Below, one piece after another: positions 12,454 to 23,625 of a DNA stretch of 64,000 nucleotides; positions within the stretch are counted from its first letter, which is position 1, and each line of letters begins with the position of its first letter. A program made the translations under genes and the position numbers. Origin of the DNA: Ptiloglossa arizonensis (Eukaryota > Arthropoda > Insecta > Hymenoptera > Colletidae); the NCBI RefSeq assembly GCF_051014685.1, contig NC_135054.1:8622001-8686000 (forward strand). Direction: 5' to 3'. Under the pieces are notes generated by a model. The model was given only the letters and a program-made list of their open reading frames with translations, did no database searches and had not been told where the DNA came from.

Positions 12454-12913
12454 CGAAATTTAATATCCAATAAATGACATCTCCTTTTAGTTATAACTTA
12501 GTTGTGCGTCAGGAAGAAGTCTAAATTTTGTTTAGCTGTTATTTGGTTGCGTGAGTTACAAAAGAGTCGAAATTTTCAACAATTCCAATACTATACACTT
12601 CAGCTTCCAAACAGTACACTCGGCTTCGTGGATTCAGGATAACTCTCATTTTCAAGTGACAGAATCGGAACCGCCAATTCACTCGAAATTTAATGTCCGA
12701 TAAATGACACCTCCTTTTAGTTATAACTTAGATGTGCGTCAGGAAGAAGTCTAAATTTTGTTTAGCTGTTATTTGGTTGCGTGAGTTACAAAAGAGTCGA
12801 AATTTTCAACAATTCCAAAACTATACACTTCAGCTTCCAAACAGTACACTCGGCTTCGTGGATTCAGGATAACTCTCATTTTCAAGTGACAGAATCGGAA
12901 CCGCCAATTCACT
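12454..12913. repeat. Tandem duplication, two units of 230 bp
   Basis: Units 12,454-12,683 and 12,684-12,913 are nearly identical, differing at a few positions (AATATCCAATAAATGACAT versus AATGTCCGATAAATGACAC; AATACT versus AAAACT). The high identity suggests a recent duplication. The open frame that starts in unit 2 and runs to 13,029 is not supported as a gene. Confidence 0.92.
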
Positions 12914-15900
12914 CGAAAGCGCAAGAGCGACTTTTATCTGCAGCCAAGGTCGATAAGGATCGCTCTCGCCTGGGGCTGTCGGTCGCGCGAGTCGATGCCT
13001 CGCTCGCACTGTATAATCAAAAACAGTAGAAGGAAGGAGGATGATTCCGTTACTTTAATCCGGGGTAAAAACTGCCACTTGAAAATGGAAATTTCTATAT
13101 TATGTCTTCCCTTTTCCTTTCTCTTTCTTTTTCTCTTTCTCTTTCTCGTTCTCTTTCTCGTTCTCATCGCACGTAAGACGCTCGATGGTGTGTACAGCTG
13201 CACGTTAGGTTTTCGATGATCTGGTGCGCATCTACATACGCGCATACCAACGACATCACGTACTGTACACGACACGAAGTAATGCGAACTTACGTTCAAG
13301 TTAGATCGGTCGATGATCACATATATTCTCGTTTCCTTTTAATTGTACCGTACTAATGTTGCAGAAAAAGATGCACTAAAGTTCACGAATATTTTTTTCA
13401 AATTATAACGAACGTTTTTGGTCTAGCCTCATATACAATCTTTGAAGTACTTTATTTGCCTATATAAATCACGTAATATTGGATAAAAAGGAAAGCTCTG
13501 TACTTAGAAGTTTTAACAAGGACAGGAAGCGTTCTAAGACATTAATTTTAGTTACAATGTTTCGAAACTTTGTCATTTATTAACGGTACTTAATAATTTT
13601 ATACGTTTTTTAATATTTCTCAAAGCAGTTAAGGGATAGTGTTTACAGGCAATTCAGAAGAACGAATCAAATATAAAAAGTGACATAAATGCCGTGTATT
13701 TAATACTGTCGAAAAGTGAGTACATAACTTATGTAACATATTGCAACTTTGAAATACCAGATACCTTACTCGACGATACTTGAGTAGATAATCGTGTAAT
13801 TGTTTCAAAAATTGTGAAGCTTCGTATTATTTGTGTTCTTAGTCCTTAGAAGGATTTCTTGGAGGTAAAATAATTGATGTTTATTAATTGGAAACACATT
13901 CCTTCTGTGTTGAATGATAATCGACTGATTAATTTACTTCAAAAGTTCCTCTCTACGTAATACGTCAATGAGTGACTTTGTTTAAATGCTTCGCGTAGAC
14001 TTCAATATTTTCTCTTTCCTCGATAACATTTTCCACTTAATACAATTAAATGCTATCTATGTATTTAAGACAAATCATATCGGAAAATATAAATGTACAT
14101 TTTGTAACGAAAACAATTGACCAAGAGTAAGTGATTTTTGTCCAGCAATTTTCATGCCAGCGAGTAAATAATTGAGTTACATATACCCGACAAAATTATT
14201 TGAAGTGTGATAATTACACTTTGAGAACATTAATAATAGAGCGATTAATTTTTTTGTAGATTAGACTACAAAGACTGTCGCGTGGAATTTTTGCGAAAGA
14301 TAGAGAAGGAATTAACAAGTTGCAAAAGTGGTCGCGTGATGCTCGAAACATGCGAGACCACAATGTTGCGTGAATTTATGCTAATTCTGACCTCTCCCGT
14401 TCCTAACACATAAAGTTGGCGGTGAACAGCGATTTTACCGAAATATTAATCCACCTATGCTTCTGAAATGAACCTTGAACGTAGCTGCGGTTAAAGAGCA
14501 TGGCAGCAACGAGACTGCTTACAGGGCAATGAAATCGATTAAACATTCATCTCGTCTTGAGCAAAATTTAGAACGAAGGTACAGAGAAGAGGGTGTACAC
14601 AAATGTTTAGTATCAGGGGATACCATAAGTATTACGCTAATATAACTTGTAAATAAATTATTCAGGGAGTAACTCCCTTCTGCAATTATGTTTCCTGGTA
14701 TCGATGACTAGAATTTGCAACTATGGAGCACGCGTTACACTAAGATCAAAAACGTGTTAAAAACGCGAACAATGTAATCAATTATTGCGAAGTATTCAAA
14801 AAGAAATTGTCCTTGACAAGCTTAAGAAATTGTATTATAAAATCTACTGAAGAGTCGAATAATTAATTTACCCATAAAATAAAGTCATTGAGCACAAACA
14901 CTCGTCGATTCGTATTATTTAATTAATAACTAAGAATCTTATGAAACATTAAGTTCTTGTGAAATCAATAACACAAATGAAAGTAATATAAGAACATAAA
15001 TGAATAATCATATATAATAACTTATATACGACAAGTATTATATTTAATTCGTATTTGTAACCACGAAAGACGCAATGGCTTGATAGTTAACCAAGGCTCA
15101 ATTCACGTGCTAATCGCACGATTTGAAATAGAAATAATACTATTGTTGGAATTCATAAGACCGAAAGTGGAAGCAATTCAAAACATTTCGCAACAATAAA
15201 TGTTTCACAAAGGAAGCATCTGCGTATGTATGCGTTTGTGTATGCCACCTCGGATAATCGTAGAGGTATTCTAAGGAGAAGGAATAAGGAACAGGACATT
15301 GTGGGGATCCCGTGAGAATACAGGATACCCTATCTCTGGATCCTGAAATGGCGTAAAGAGGAATTTTGGAGGAAACGGTTTCACCGTTACAATAGATTCA
15401 CCCTCCTGCCGACACGACTGTCAGAGAAATAACAAAGAGAATATTGTAATCGTTTTTTCTTAGCAATAAAGATAACTCTCATGGAGTCTCAGTTCCATAA
15501 AAGAAAAAAGTGGAATTTTTAAGGATTCGATCACCGGTGAAACGACATACGTTTGAATATTTGTGCAGCTCGAGGGGGACGAATTCACATTCTGTAGTTG
15601 ATGTAACATAAAGATAAAAAAGATACGAATGAAAAATTCATACAATTTCTACTCAAACAGATAAATCGTTCATTGAAAACGTACAACCGTTTTACATGTA
15701 GTCGTGGTGAATCCTGGCTGGATCCTTTCTATACAATTTTAAATAAATACTAATCTCTACGGATTTATCTATTCTGTTTGAACATTCCTTCTATGGTAAA
15801 TAAAAGATCAAACGTATAAATATCCATGCAATGAAGGTATTAAAAACTCATTGACATAAATTGTTACTGCTATTTTTAAAATGTACCCAACATTTCCTAT

Positions 15901-16120
15901 AAAAAACTCAAACACCGAGTATTATTTTAGTACAAATATTATTTTCATCGGTGTACAATATTTGTCGCGTCCGTTTCTTCCCGTAATTTTGAAAGATTTC
16001 GTAGAATCGACTATGGAAACTTTATCGAATTCTATACGAAAATTATTTCCAATATATTACATAATAATTGTGCACGACGTTCAGACGAATTATCGACTCT
16101 TACCATCGTTCTCTTTAAAA
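12914..16120. other. Non-coding stretch with a CT-rich microsatellite
   Basis: No gene. A pyrimidine-rich tract of TTTCTC-type repeats at about 13,105-13,165 creates artificial Lys/Arg-rich (minus) and Leu/Phe-rich (plus) reading frames. The rest is AT-rich, with a short hairpin TTGTAG/CTACAA near 14,255-14,272. I see no other signals. Confidence 0.55.
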
Positions 16121-16288
16121 CATTCTTTGGAAAGTCATTTCGTTCTTTTTGGTGAAAATGAAACGATTTTTTTAGAGTGTATAAACATTTGATCAAATTA
16201 TATATTCTCCATTTTGGAAAACGAAATGACTTTTCGAACAAGCCAGTAAGTTTTATCGAACGACGAAACTTATCGAACAACCTAGTAT
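16121..16288 (+). mobile_element. Mariner-type MITE copy 2, abutting a second mariner end
   Basis: 16,121-16,247 is a copy of the family seen at 6,579-6,710, in the same orientation. Its left end has decayed (CATTCTTTGGAAAGTCATTT) but core and right end are good (GAAATGACTTTTCGAACAAG). Directly after it, 16,249-16,288 contains CGACGAAACTTATCGAACAA followed by CCTAGTA. This matches the terminal repeat of the different mariner-ended family that forms the array at 20.4-21.1 kb. Copy 2 may therefore have inserted beside or into a member of that second family. No transposase is encoded. Confidence 0.75.
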
Positions 16289-19200
16289 TTCGAGTCGAGT
16301 TAAAACCTGACTCTTAAAATTTTCTGTAAGTGACGAAAGTCTCGAAAGTGTAAGAAAGAAAACATTTAATACACCCGGCTCGAAATCCATCGATTCGAAT
16401 ACATTTTCGATACATTCGTTCGATCCTTTCCGTACATGTTCCTCCATTTCTCTATCCACCTACAAAAAATCACCTTCGTCGTTGAACAAAAGTACAGAAA
16501 ACACAATCAACATACCCCTGATGACGAAAATGTTTCTTGAACTTAATTCGACGCGGGCTGTGTACGCGCGCTGAAATTCCTAATGGCATTAAGGTCTTAC
16601 AAGCACGTTCTAGACCTGTCTGGAGATATTTCACGTGACCCGGGATAATTCATGACCACATCCTGCAGAACCGGTAATATTCCTGGTTTTCCCGTGACAC
16701 CTTCCACGATGTAAATCAACCCCTCCCGACAGAGGATGGCAGGGTCAGGTAAAGTGGATGAGAAAATCGAGGACGTCGATTTTTCGAAAAATAATTCTGG
16801 ACTACGAAACGTCCTTTCTATTAAAAAGTTTGATTCGTCGATTCGCGAACACCGTGATCCATCGACGGAACGAAAGTTTCTCATTCTCTGAGAAAGACGA
16901 ACGAAAAGATTCCACGATCGTGGTATCTCGGACGAGCACGGATATTCTGCTAACTAGAGACCATCCGGTGAAACTTGCCCGATGGACTATAAAACACGGT
17001 CGTCCACCCGTTTGGAATCTTCCGCCTCTACCGACAATAATTTATCATCCCCCTTTCTCGTTGGTTGTATTCGGATTACGGTACGCCGCGACAGGTATTC
17101 ACCCGTTCGTTCGTACGTACTAATTGTTAGAGCGATATGCAAGCTTTCCTACGTTCGCTAACGCGGTTGAAAATAGACGAGGTTCGATGAAATATCGATG
17201 TTTTTGTAATAAATGTCCATTCGTCGCTGGTGAAAGCCACTGTTTCATCGTTGCAGCGCGGATATAGGAAAAATTCAGTAAGCGATTCAACGCTGGTACG
17301 CGAAACGCGTCGGGACGAGGCTGTTCGATCATTTTCAGGATTGTTGAAAATAAAATACGTCTGAACATTTTTTGTTGAAAAATTCATCGCTTGGGAGAAA
17401 TATACAGGAGGTCGAATTGTGTGGTTCCGGGAGCACGTGAAGTGTTTACTTCACGGTGCAGGTAAGAATTAGGGGACCCGGGACAATTGCATCCAATACC
17501 CTCTTCTGCACTTGAGTTTTGTCTCGCGCTGCATAAGGTTCTAGCAAGAACGGTATATCTTCCCGAGAAATAAAATATAAAGTAAAATACAGTACGCTAT
17601 AGTTATTTCTTTTAATAACCCATAACTACCAATAAGGATCAATAGCACTCTAAACGGAGTGTTTAAAATGTTTAATCAACTTGAGTGTGCAAATCGAATC
17701 CCTTAGAATCTATTCAGACATAATAGTGGTAGGATTGATACGATTAGGTATCAATGATACTCGAGAAATTTAATACTAAAGTTCTTGATAGATAGTATCA
17801 GAAGGTATTGAAATCTTGGGTATTAGATATCAACTTTCAACACCGATATTTTTTTAATAAATATTCAATCGATAACAGTATTATACGATACCGAGTAGAC
17901 ATCGATACGATTGTATCGATATCACATCGAAATAGGTATAACGTATCACAATCTCTGTAAACTTACCACTTTATTTCGTGCGTAAAATTTAATGATAATT
18001 ACTAGAAAGCATCAAATGGATATAAATATTTTCGTAAAAGTATCGAGCATGTAGCCATAGTTTTGCAGAAATGCCAAATATCAAAATAACAAATGAAACT
18101 GATCACTGATGTAAACTGCTCGAAACAACTAGAAAATCATTAGTTTTTCACATCAATGCACTAAGAGTTCTGTAGTTTATTACAGTGACGAAGCGAAAGA
18201 TATTTGAAAATGAATATGACAAATAGTAGTTATAGTAATCTACCTAAGAGATTCTATCGGAAATGCAGAAAAGGAAAAACCATTAGATCCTCGATATTTA
18301 TTTCTCAGAACGAAGGCAGAAACAACACCGAACTCTTATTCAAATGGTCGATTGAAACTAAATTTCCTCTCGACTTTGAAAGGACGATCAACGACCCTCC
18401 AGTTTTCACGAACATAAAATATAAGTGGATTATTCACCTGCTTCCTTTGGTGTCTGTCTAGAATCCTTGATTAAAAACAACAACTCACTTGTACCAAGAA
18501 GCTTATATCTGCAAAGCACTGCTCTTCTTATAACGCCACATCCCTTTACCTAAATATATACAAACTATGTAAATTAATGAAATCTATTAATTAAATTTCA
18601 CTGCTGCATAAAAACTAATTTTATATGCTTGGAATACGAAAAGAGATACCGGTAATTTTAAACGAGGTTGTTAAAAGAGCGTTGCTAATTAAAGAGATAA
18701 TTTTTACCGTTTATTTTCATTTTTTTAATTCAAGGACATAGAGATGTATCGTTGCAAGAAAATTGAAGATTTCCGTACCGCGATCGAAACACGAACACTA
18801 CAATTTGAGAAGCTATTCAACGTTTTTAATTTCAAATCTTTTCACATAAAAAAGAAATTACCGTTACAGTGGTATTTAACACTTCAGTTACAAGAGAAAA
18901 ATAAGTAACGGAGAGTAGGGATTCGTTAAACTCATACTTATCTCAAAGGTAGATTTCGTGCCAGTGTTTCTTTTTTATAAATTGTCTGGAACGAAACTGG
19001 TAAAAGTGATCGAAGAGTACGATAAGTATTGAAAGAAGTTCAATCGTAAAATAATAATGAATAAAAATGATAAATTTAATCAAGATTAAAGAAATTTTCA
19101 TTATTAATACCCGTAGTGCAGAGATACCGCAATAGACGTCACAAGACGACCACGAAGCGGAAAAATTAATTTTCTTGTATGAAATAAAGAGAAAATGTGC

Positions 19201-20369
19201 ACGATGCTGTACGAAAAGCAGGTTATCTAGAAAAGTGTGGGTCACAAATTCTGACTATGATGTTTCAAAAGAAACGTTTTAGTTGAATAAAAACCATACA
19301 TCTTGAGAATAAGGTCTTTGATATAGATGAGAGGACAAACCCAGATCCGCGAAGGCAAACAGTAGAAGGTAAAGCAAAATGGCACGCCATTGTTGAAAAG
19401 GTAAAGCAACCTACCGTCTAGCTACGTGAATACACACTTCCCATAGAGCAGCCGTGTTAAATACACGTGTGTAGCGATACGTGTATCGATTTCACGAAAA
19501 GAGGGCAGTGATACCGTTTTGACGCGCACATCGAATCCATTCTCATTTTTGAGTACCCTTTGGTTGCGTAACATTAATGGAGTACCCATACACGTGAAGA
19601 AAATTTCTTACCGAAACACAATCTTCGTTACGATTCAAGTATCATTTAACACGTTCACTGCTGCATTTTGCATAAATAGTATCTTCGCAAGAAAAATGAC
19701 ACGATTAAAAAATTTGTAATTATCGAACTACGCAGCCGTTGCACGGGAAATGTGATCGTCGACAAGTATAACATATTATGAAATAAATAGAAAATTAAGA
19801 AATTAAATTGAAAAATTGTATTTAAAAATATTAATTTCTTTGTGGCAGTTGAGATACTTAAAAGTTGTAACACTTTCTTTTGTTTATCCTGTAAAGTTAA
19901 AATATAAATAGTGATATATAGAAACCTAATAATGTTCAAAATTGTGACCTCTATCGAAACATTTAGTCAAAGTGGTAAAAGTAGAAGTACTGTTCAAAGC
20001 ATAAATTATGAGAAAACTTTCAACCAAGTCTGGAAACAGTTTTATGAAATCGGATTGGCAATAAACGTGTTAACGTCTGATTATCGTCTCGAGCTCGATA
20101 ATCGAAATTTAATTACAATCATTTTTATTACACGGTATAAAAAAAAAAAAGAAAATACGTAAACGTAATCATAAACGAAGCGGTGTGATTAGCGAGACTC
20201 GATTATGTTACTAATTACTGTGAAGGTTAAGGGACACGATTTATTAAGTTGAAGATTCATAAATTGTTGAATTAAAACAACGAGTCTCGTGATAACTACC
20301 GAGAAAATTATTAACACTATTTCGAATATCATCGATCGACACTGTCGTCGATAATTCTGTATAGAAGTA
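16289..20369. other. Non-coding stretch, possible regulatory patches
   Basis: No supported gene. 16,590-17,100 is GC-richer with several overlapping open frames on both strands and no domain. At 17,408-17,461 (+) a 54-nt block lies between TATACAG and G|GTAAGA and contains the near-palindrome GTGAAGTGTTTACTTCAC, whose centre TGTTTAC is a forkhead-type core. At 17,901-17,920 there is a palindrome ATCGATAC-GATT-GTATCGAT within a stretch rich in GATAC/GTATC. The ORF of 85 codons at 18,204-18,461 has no recognisable features. Confidence 0.45.
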
Positions 20370-21067
20370 CTAGGTTTTTCAATAAGTTTTGTCGTTCTTT
20401 CCATTGTAAAAAACTACTATAACACTTCAACTTTAAAGAACTGTAAATATACGAATGAGTCGACAGATCTAAATGAAACTTCACACACGTTCATCAAACA
20501 GTAGTACGATCTATAGAAAAATAAAACAATAAACCTAAAAGCTCCATTTCTTATGGAACGACAAAACTTATTGAACAGTATAGTACTAGGTGGCTCCACA
20601 AGTTTTATCCAACGACGAAACTTATTGAACATCTTATTATTTCTCATATGTCTCACTAAAATGTAAAATTTCTAAAACACCATCAATCAAACAGTAGTAC
20701 AATCCATAGAAAAATAAAACTACGAACCTAAGAGCTCCATTTCTTATGGACCGACAAAACTTATTGAACAGTATAGTACTAGACAGCTCGACAAGTTTTA
20801 TCCAACGACGAAACTTATTGAACATCTTATTATTTCTCATATGTCTCACTAAAATGTAAAATTTCTAAAACACCATCAATTAAACAGTAGTACCATCTTT
20901 CGAAAAATAAAACTACGAACCTAAGAGCTCCATTTCTTATGGACCGACAAAACTTATTGAACAGTATAGTACTAGGTGGCTCCACAAGTTTTATCCAACG
21001 ACGAAACTTATTGAACATCTTATTATTTCTCATATGACTCACTGAAATGTAAAATTTCTAAAACACC
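20370..21067. repeat. Tandem array of a mariner-ended MITE, 193-bp units
   Basis: Three units repeat with an exact 193-bp spacing (ACAGTAGTAC at 20,498, 20,691 and 20,884). Upstream of the first is a single left terminal repeat at 20,370-20,400 (CTAGGTTTTTCAATAAGTTTTGTCG), whose inverted copy is at about 20,553-20,580 (CGACAAAACTTATTGAACAG). Each unit contains two end-like segments (CGACAAAACTTATTGAAC and CGACGAAACTTATTGAAC). One MITE appears to have been converted to a tandem array. The repeated minus-strand frames of about 70 codons follow the repeat and are not genes. Confidence 0.85.
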
Positions 21068-22385
21068 GTACGTATAGATGATCACATTCCCGTTGGTCCC
21101 GGTAAAAGTGATTTCATAATTACGAAGCGTAACATCTTCCTTGAAAACGTTCGCACCGGGAGTAACATAAATTTCCGTAAAATTTTAATTAAATCTACTT
21201 CGGTTGCGGCACAGGAAGCATAAAATTTGAAACTTTAAACGTCCAGATGCACAGCGTATTAAGAGAATTTACCGTTGAATTTGTGTTTGCATTAGTGCCA
21301 GGGGAATGTGACGTGTAATTGCGCGTAAAAATTGTTTACGCGAACGCCGCGAGGAAATTCATTAAGAGCGAACCACTGAGCATTTTATAAAAACCGTAAT
21401 TTCCGTTAGAATATTCAATTAAGTCCCCTCTAGGACCCGTGCACCTAACAAACAATAGGAACACCGTTGTCACGGAAACCGCGTGGCTACATTGTTGCGA
21501 ACCGGCTCGCCACAAATTGCTCGAGCGTTGTTAAAATCTTTCCTTCGTATTAATTAACCGATCGCGAGGAAACACCACAAAATCTCGCGACTCGAATTGC
21601 GCGAGTATTTCGTGTAATTTCACCGGAAATAAATTCACCGAGGAAGTCGAAACACCTGTACAGACGCAGTTTAATGTCGATCAAACGAGTACAATCGGGT
21701 GATTTAATTGATTAATTGTGAAACGTTACCAAAGGGAAGGAAAAAAGTAAACTACGATCACGTTTGAATAAAAATGAATCTTAATGTCGTTCGTAAACGA
21801 ATTCGAATAATTTTCAACGTTAATTGGATGGAAATTGAAATTTTACTAATACTGTACGTTTCATGGGTTCGTACGTGTACATCGATACATTAATTACGTT
21901 TTTAATCGTATCGTTGTCAATTTTCTACAGATTCCCGGCCCAGGAGATTTTTATTTTATTCCCTTACCTATTGATCTTTACCAAGAGGAAGGTAACGGTG
22001 AGGAAAAACGTAATACTTCTGCTCGGCTGGCCCAGAAACCAGAGAAACCTTTCCGTGTCTTGAAAAATGGAGCATTGAAAAGTTTCGCTTTGCCGTGCAA
22101 TTTCTTATTTTCAGATTTATTCGCGCCAACCACGAAGTGAAAAAGTACTCTCATAAGGAAATCGCATAAATTCGCGGTCGGCGTTAAATCAGGAGAAATA
22201 AGTACCGTCCGTTTGTCCAGCACTCAGCATCTGTGAAAAAGTTTCCTGGTAACTATTAAAACGCCCTATTTTATCCAACGACAAATATCTGACCAACCGT
22301 TAGACGTTTCGTAAGAATTTATAGTCATCGAAAAAATATTCGCATATCTTGGACAGCGTATAATTTCAAACGCGAAGCTTAAGTA
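21068..22385. other. Non-coding stretch
   Basis: AT-rich sequence with short open frames only. Near 22,268 the string TTTTATCCAACGACAAATATCTGACCAACC faintly resembles the terminal repeat of the 20.4-kb family and may be a relic. I see nothing else. Confidence 0.5.
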
Positions 22386-22518
22386 TTGGGTTGTTCGGAA
22401 AGTCATTTCGTTTTCCAAAATGGAGAATATATAATTTGATCAAACGTTTATACACTCTGAAAAAATCGTGTTTCATTTTCACCAAAAAAAAAACGAAATG
22501 ACTTTTCGAACAATCTAA
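22386..22518 (-). mobile_element. Mariner-type MITE, copy 3 (133 bp)
   Basis: A full-length copy in the orientation opposite to copy 1. TA is present on both sides (22,384-22,385 and 22,519-22,520). The left end is TTGGGTTGTTCGGAAAGTCA and the right end CGAACAATCTAA. The core reads CCAAAATGGAGAATATATAA and then ACACTCTGAAAAAATCGTGT. It has the best-preserved termini together with copy 4. No coding capacity. Confidence 0.92.
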
Positions 22519-23183
22519 TAATATAATGTGTAATTAATTCTTTGATTTATATTTTTATTTTAATTATTTTGTAATTTATTTCTTTCTGGAGAGGACCAAC
22601 TCCCTTTGACGGAAACATCGAGAGAATTGTGATTATTGTTATAAGTAAACGTTCTCCATATTATATAAATTTTTTTTCCTTTTGTACAATATATGCACAG
22701 CTTATTGCGTAATTCGTAATACAACCGAAGAGAGGATGATTCCTTATGTAAAAGTAAGTAAAAAATGTAAAGTACGATTTTTTTGTTCTTGGCAAAAAGA
22801 TTCTTAAGATAATCGATTTTGAAAATACCGTTGCACTAACTTTTGTTTAAATTACTGTGTGCTTTACATATTATCTCAATTATCTCGCAAAAGAAGCTTC
22901 GTATAAACAAATTTTCTTCTAAACTTTCAATTTATTTTCAAACGAAGAATCGCCCACATTCGATCTCACCACAAATTACAAGACACCGTGTATCGAATTT
23001 TGTTCAAACTACAAGAATCGATCGATAAATAAGATAATTTATTCCGATAAAATCTATTTGGGAAGAGAAAGAACAATGTAGCCAGTTTCAGAAAAAGCTT
23101 CACAGTAATACACTTCATTTTGTAACTATTTCTTAAACTCTTTGGACTCGAGAGGAGATCCTCGATCGCCACCTAATTCAGTG
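22519..23183. other. Non-coding stretch between MITE and foldback
   Basis: AT-rich, no gene. At 23,075-23,087 the 13-mer AATGTAGCCAGTT is the exact reverse complement of a 13-mer at 23,627-23,639, just outside the right arm of the adjacent foldback. It may mark the original outer boundary of that element. Confidence 0.5.
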
Positions 23184-23625
23184 TATTATTTTCCATCCGG
23201 GAAAACTTGGTGGTTTGGAATTCAAATTGGAATTGAAATATTACATTTATGTAGAGTGTAAACGCATGTGTGCAAAGTATATAAAAACGTTCCATTCCGG
23301 ATTAATTTTACGACTTAAAGAATTTTCTCGAGGCGTCGGTTTCCGGTAACAAAGAAGCCTCCAGTGCAAAGGATTAATATCGAAAACTGATTGCATTCGT
23401 TTGATTGAGATTAAACTGCATCTGAACGATGTTTCGACTTTCTCGTGCAATTTACCTCCGGTGAAATTGCACGAGATACTCGTTGCGACTTTAAGTCGTG
23501 AAATTAATCCGGAATGGAACATTTTTATATACTTCGCACACATGCGTTTACACTCTACATAAATGTAATATTTCAATTCCAATTTGAATTCCAAACCACC
23601 AAGTTTTCCCGGATCGAAAATAGTA
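23184..23625. repeat. Large foldback, arms about 137 bp, nested hairpin in loop
   Basis: The left arm (23,184-23,320) and right arm (23,489-23,625) are long near-perfect reverse complements. For example, GGGAAAACTTGGTGGTTTGG on the left answers CCAAACCACCAAGTTTTCCC on the right, and TCCATTCCGGATTAATTTTA pairs near the loop. The 168-bp loop contains a second hairpin: TCTCGTGCAATTT at 23,441-23,453 pairs perfectly with AAATTGCACGAGA at 23,464-23,476. The match between arms is much better than in the foldback at 3.6 kb, so this one is younger or under constraint. It encodes no protein. It may be a non-autonomous foldback element or a hairpin-RNA locus. Confidence 0.88.

Noticed and set aside
12934..13320. 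128-codon minus-strand frame with a Lys/Arg-rich run
   Set aside because: The basic run is encoded by the TTTCTC-type microsatellite, and the rest has no domain or splice context.
20417..21042. Three similar minus-strand frames of 70-79 codons
   Set aside because: They repeat because the 193-bp MITE unit repeats; each frame covers inverted-repeat ends.
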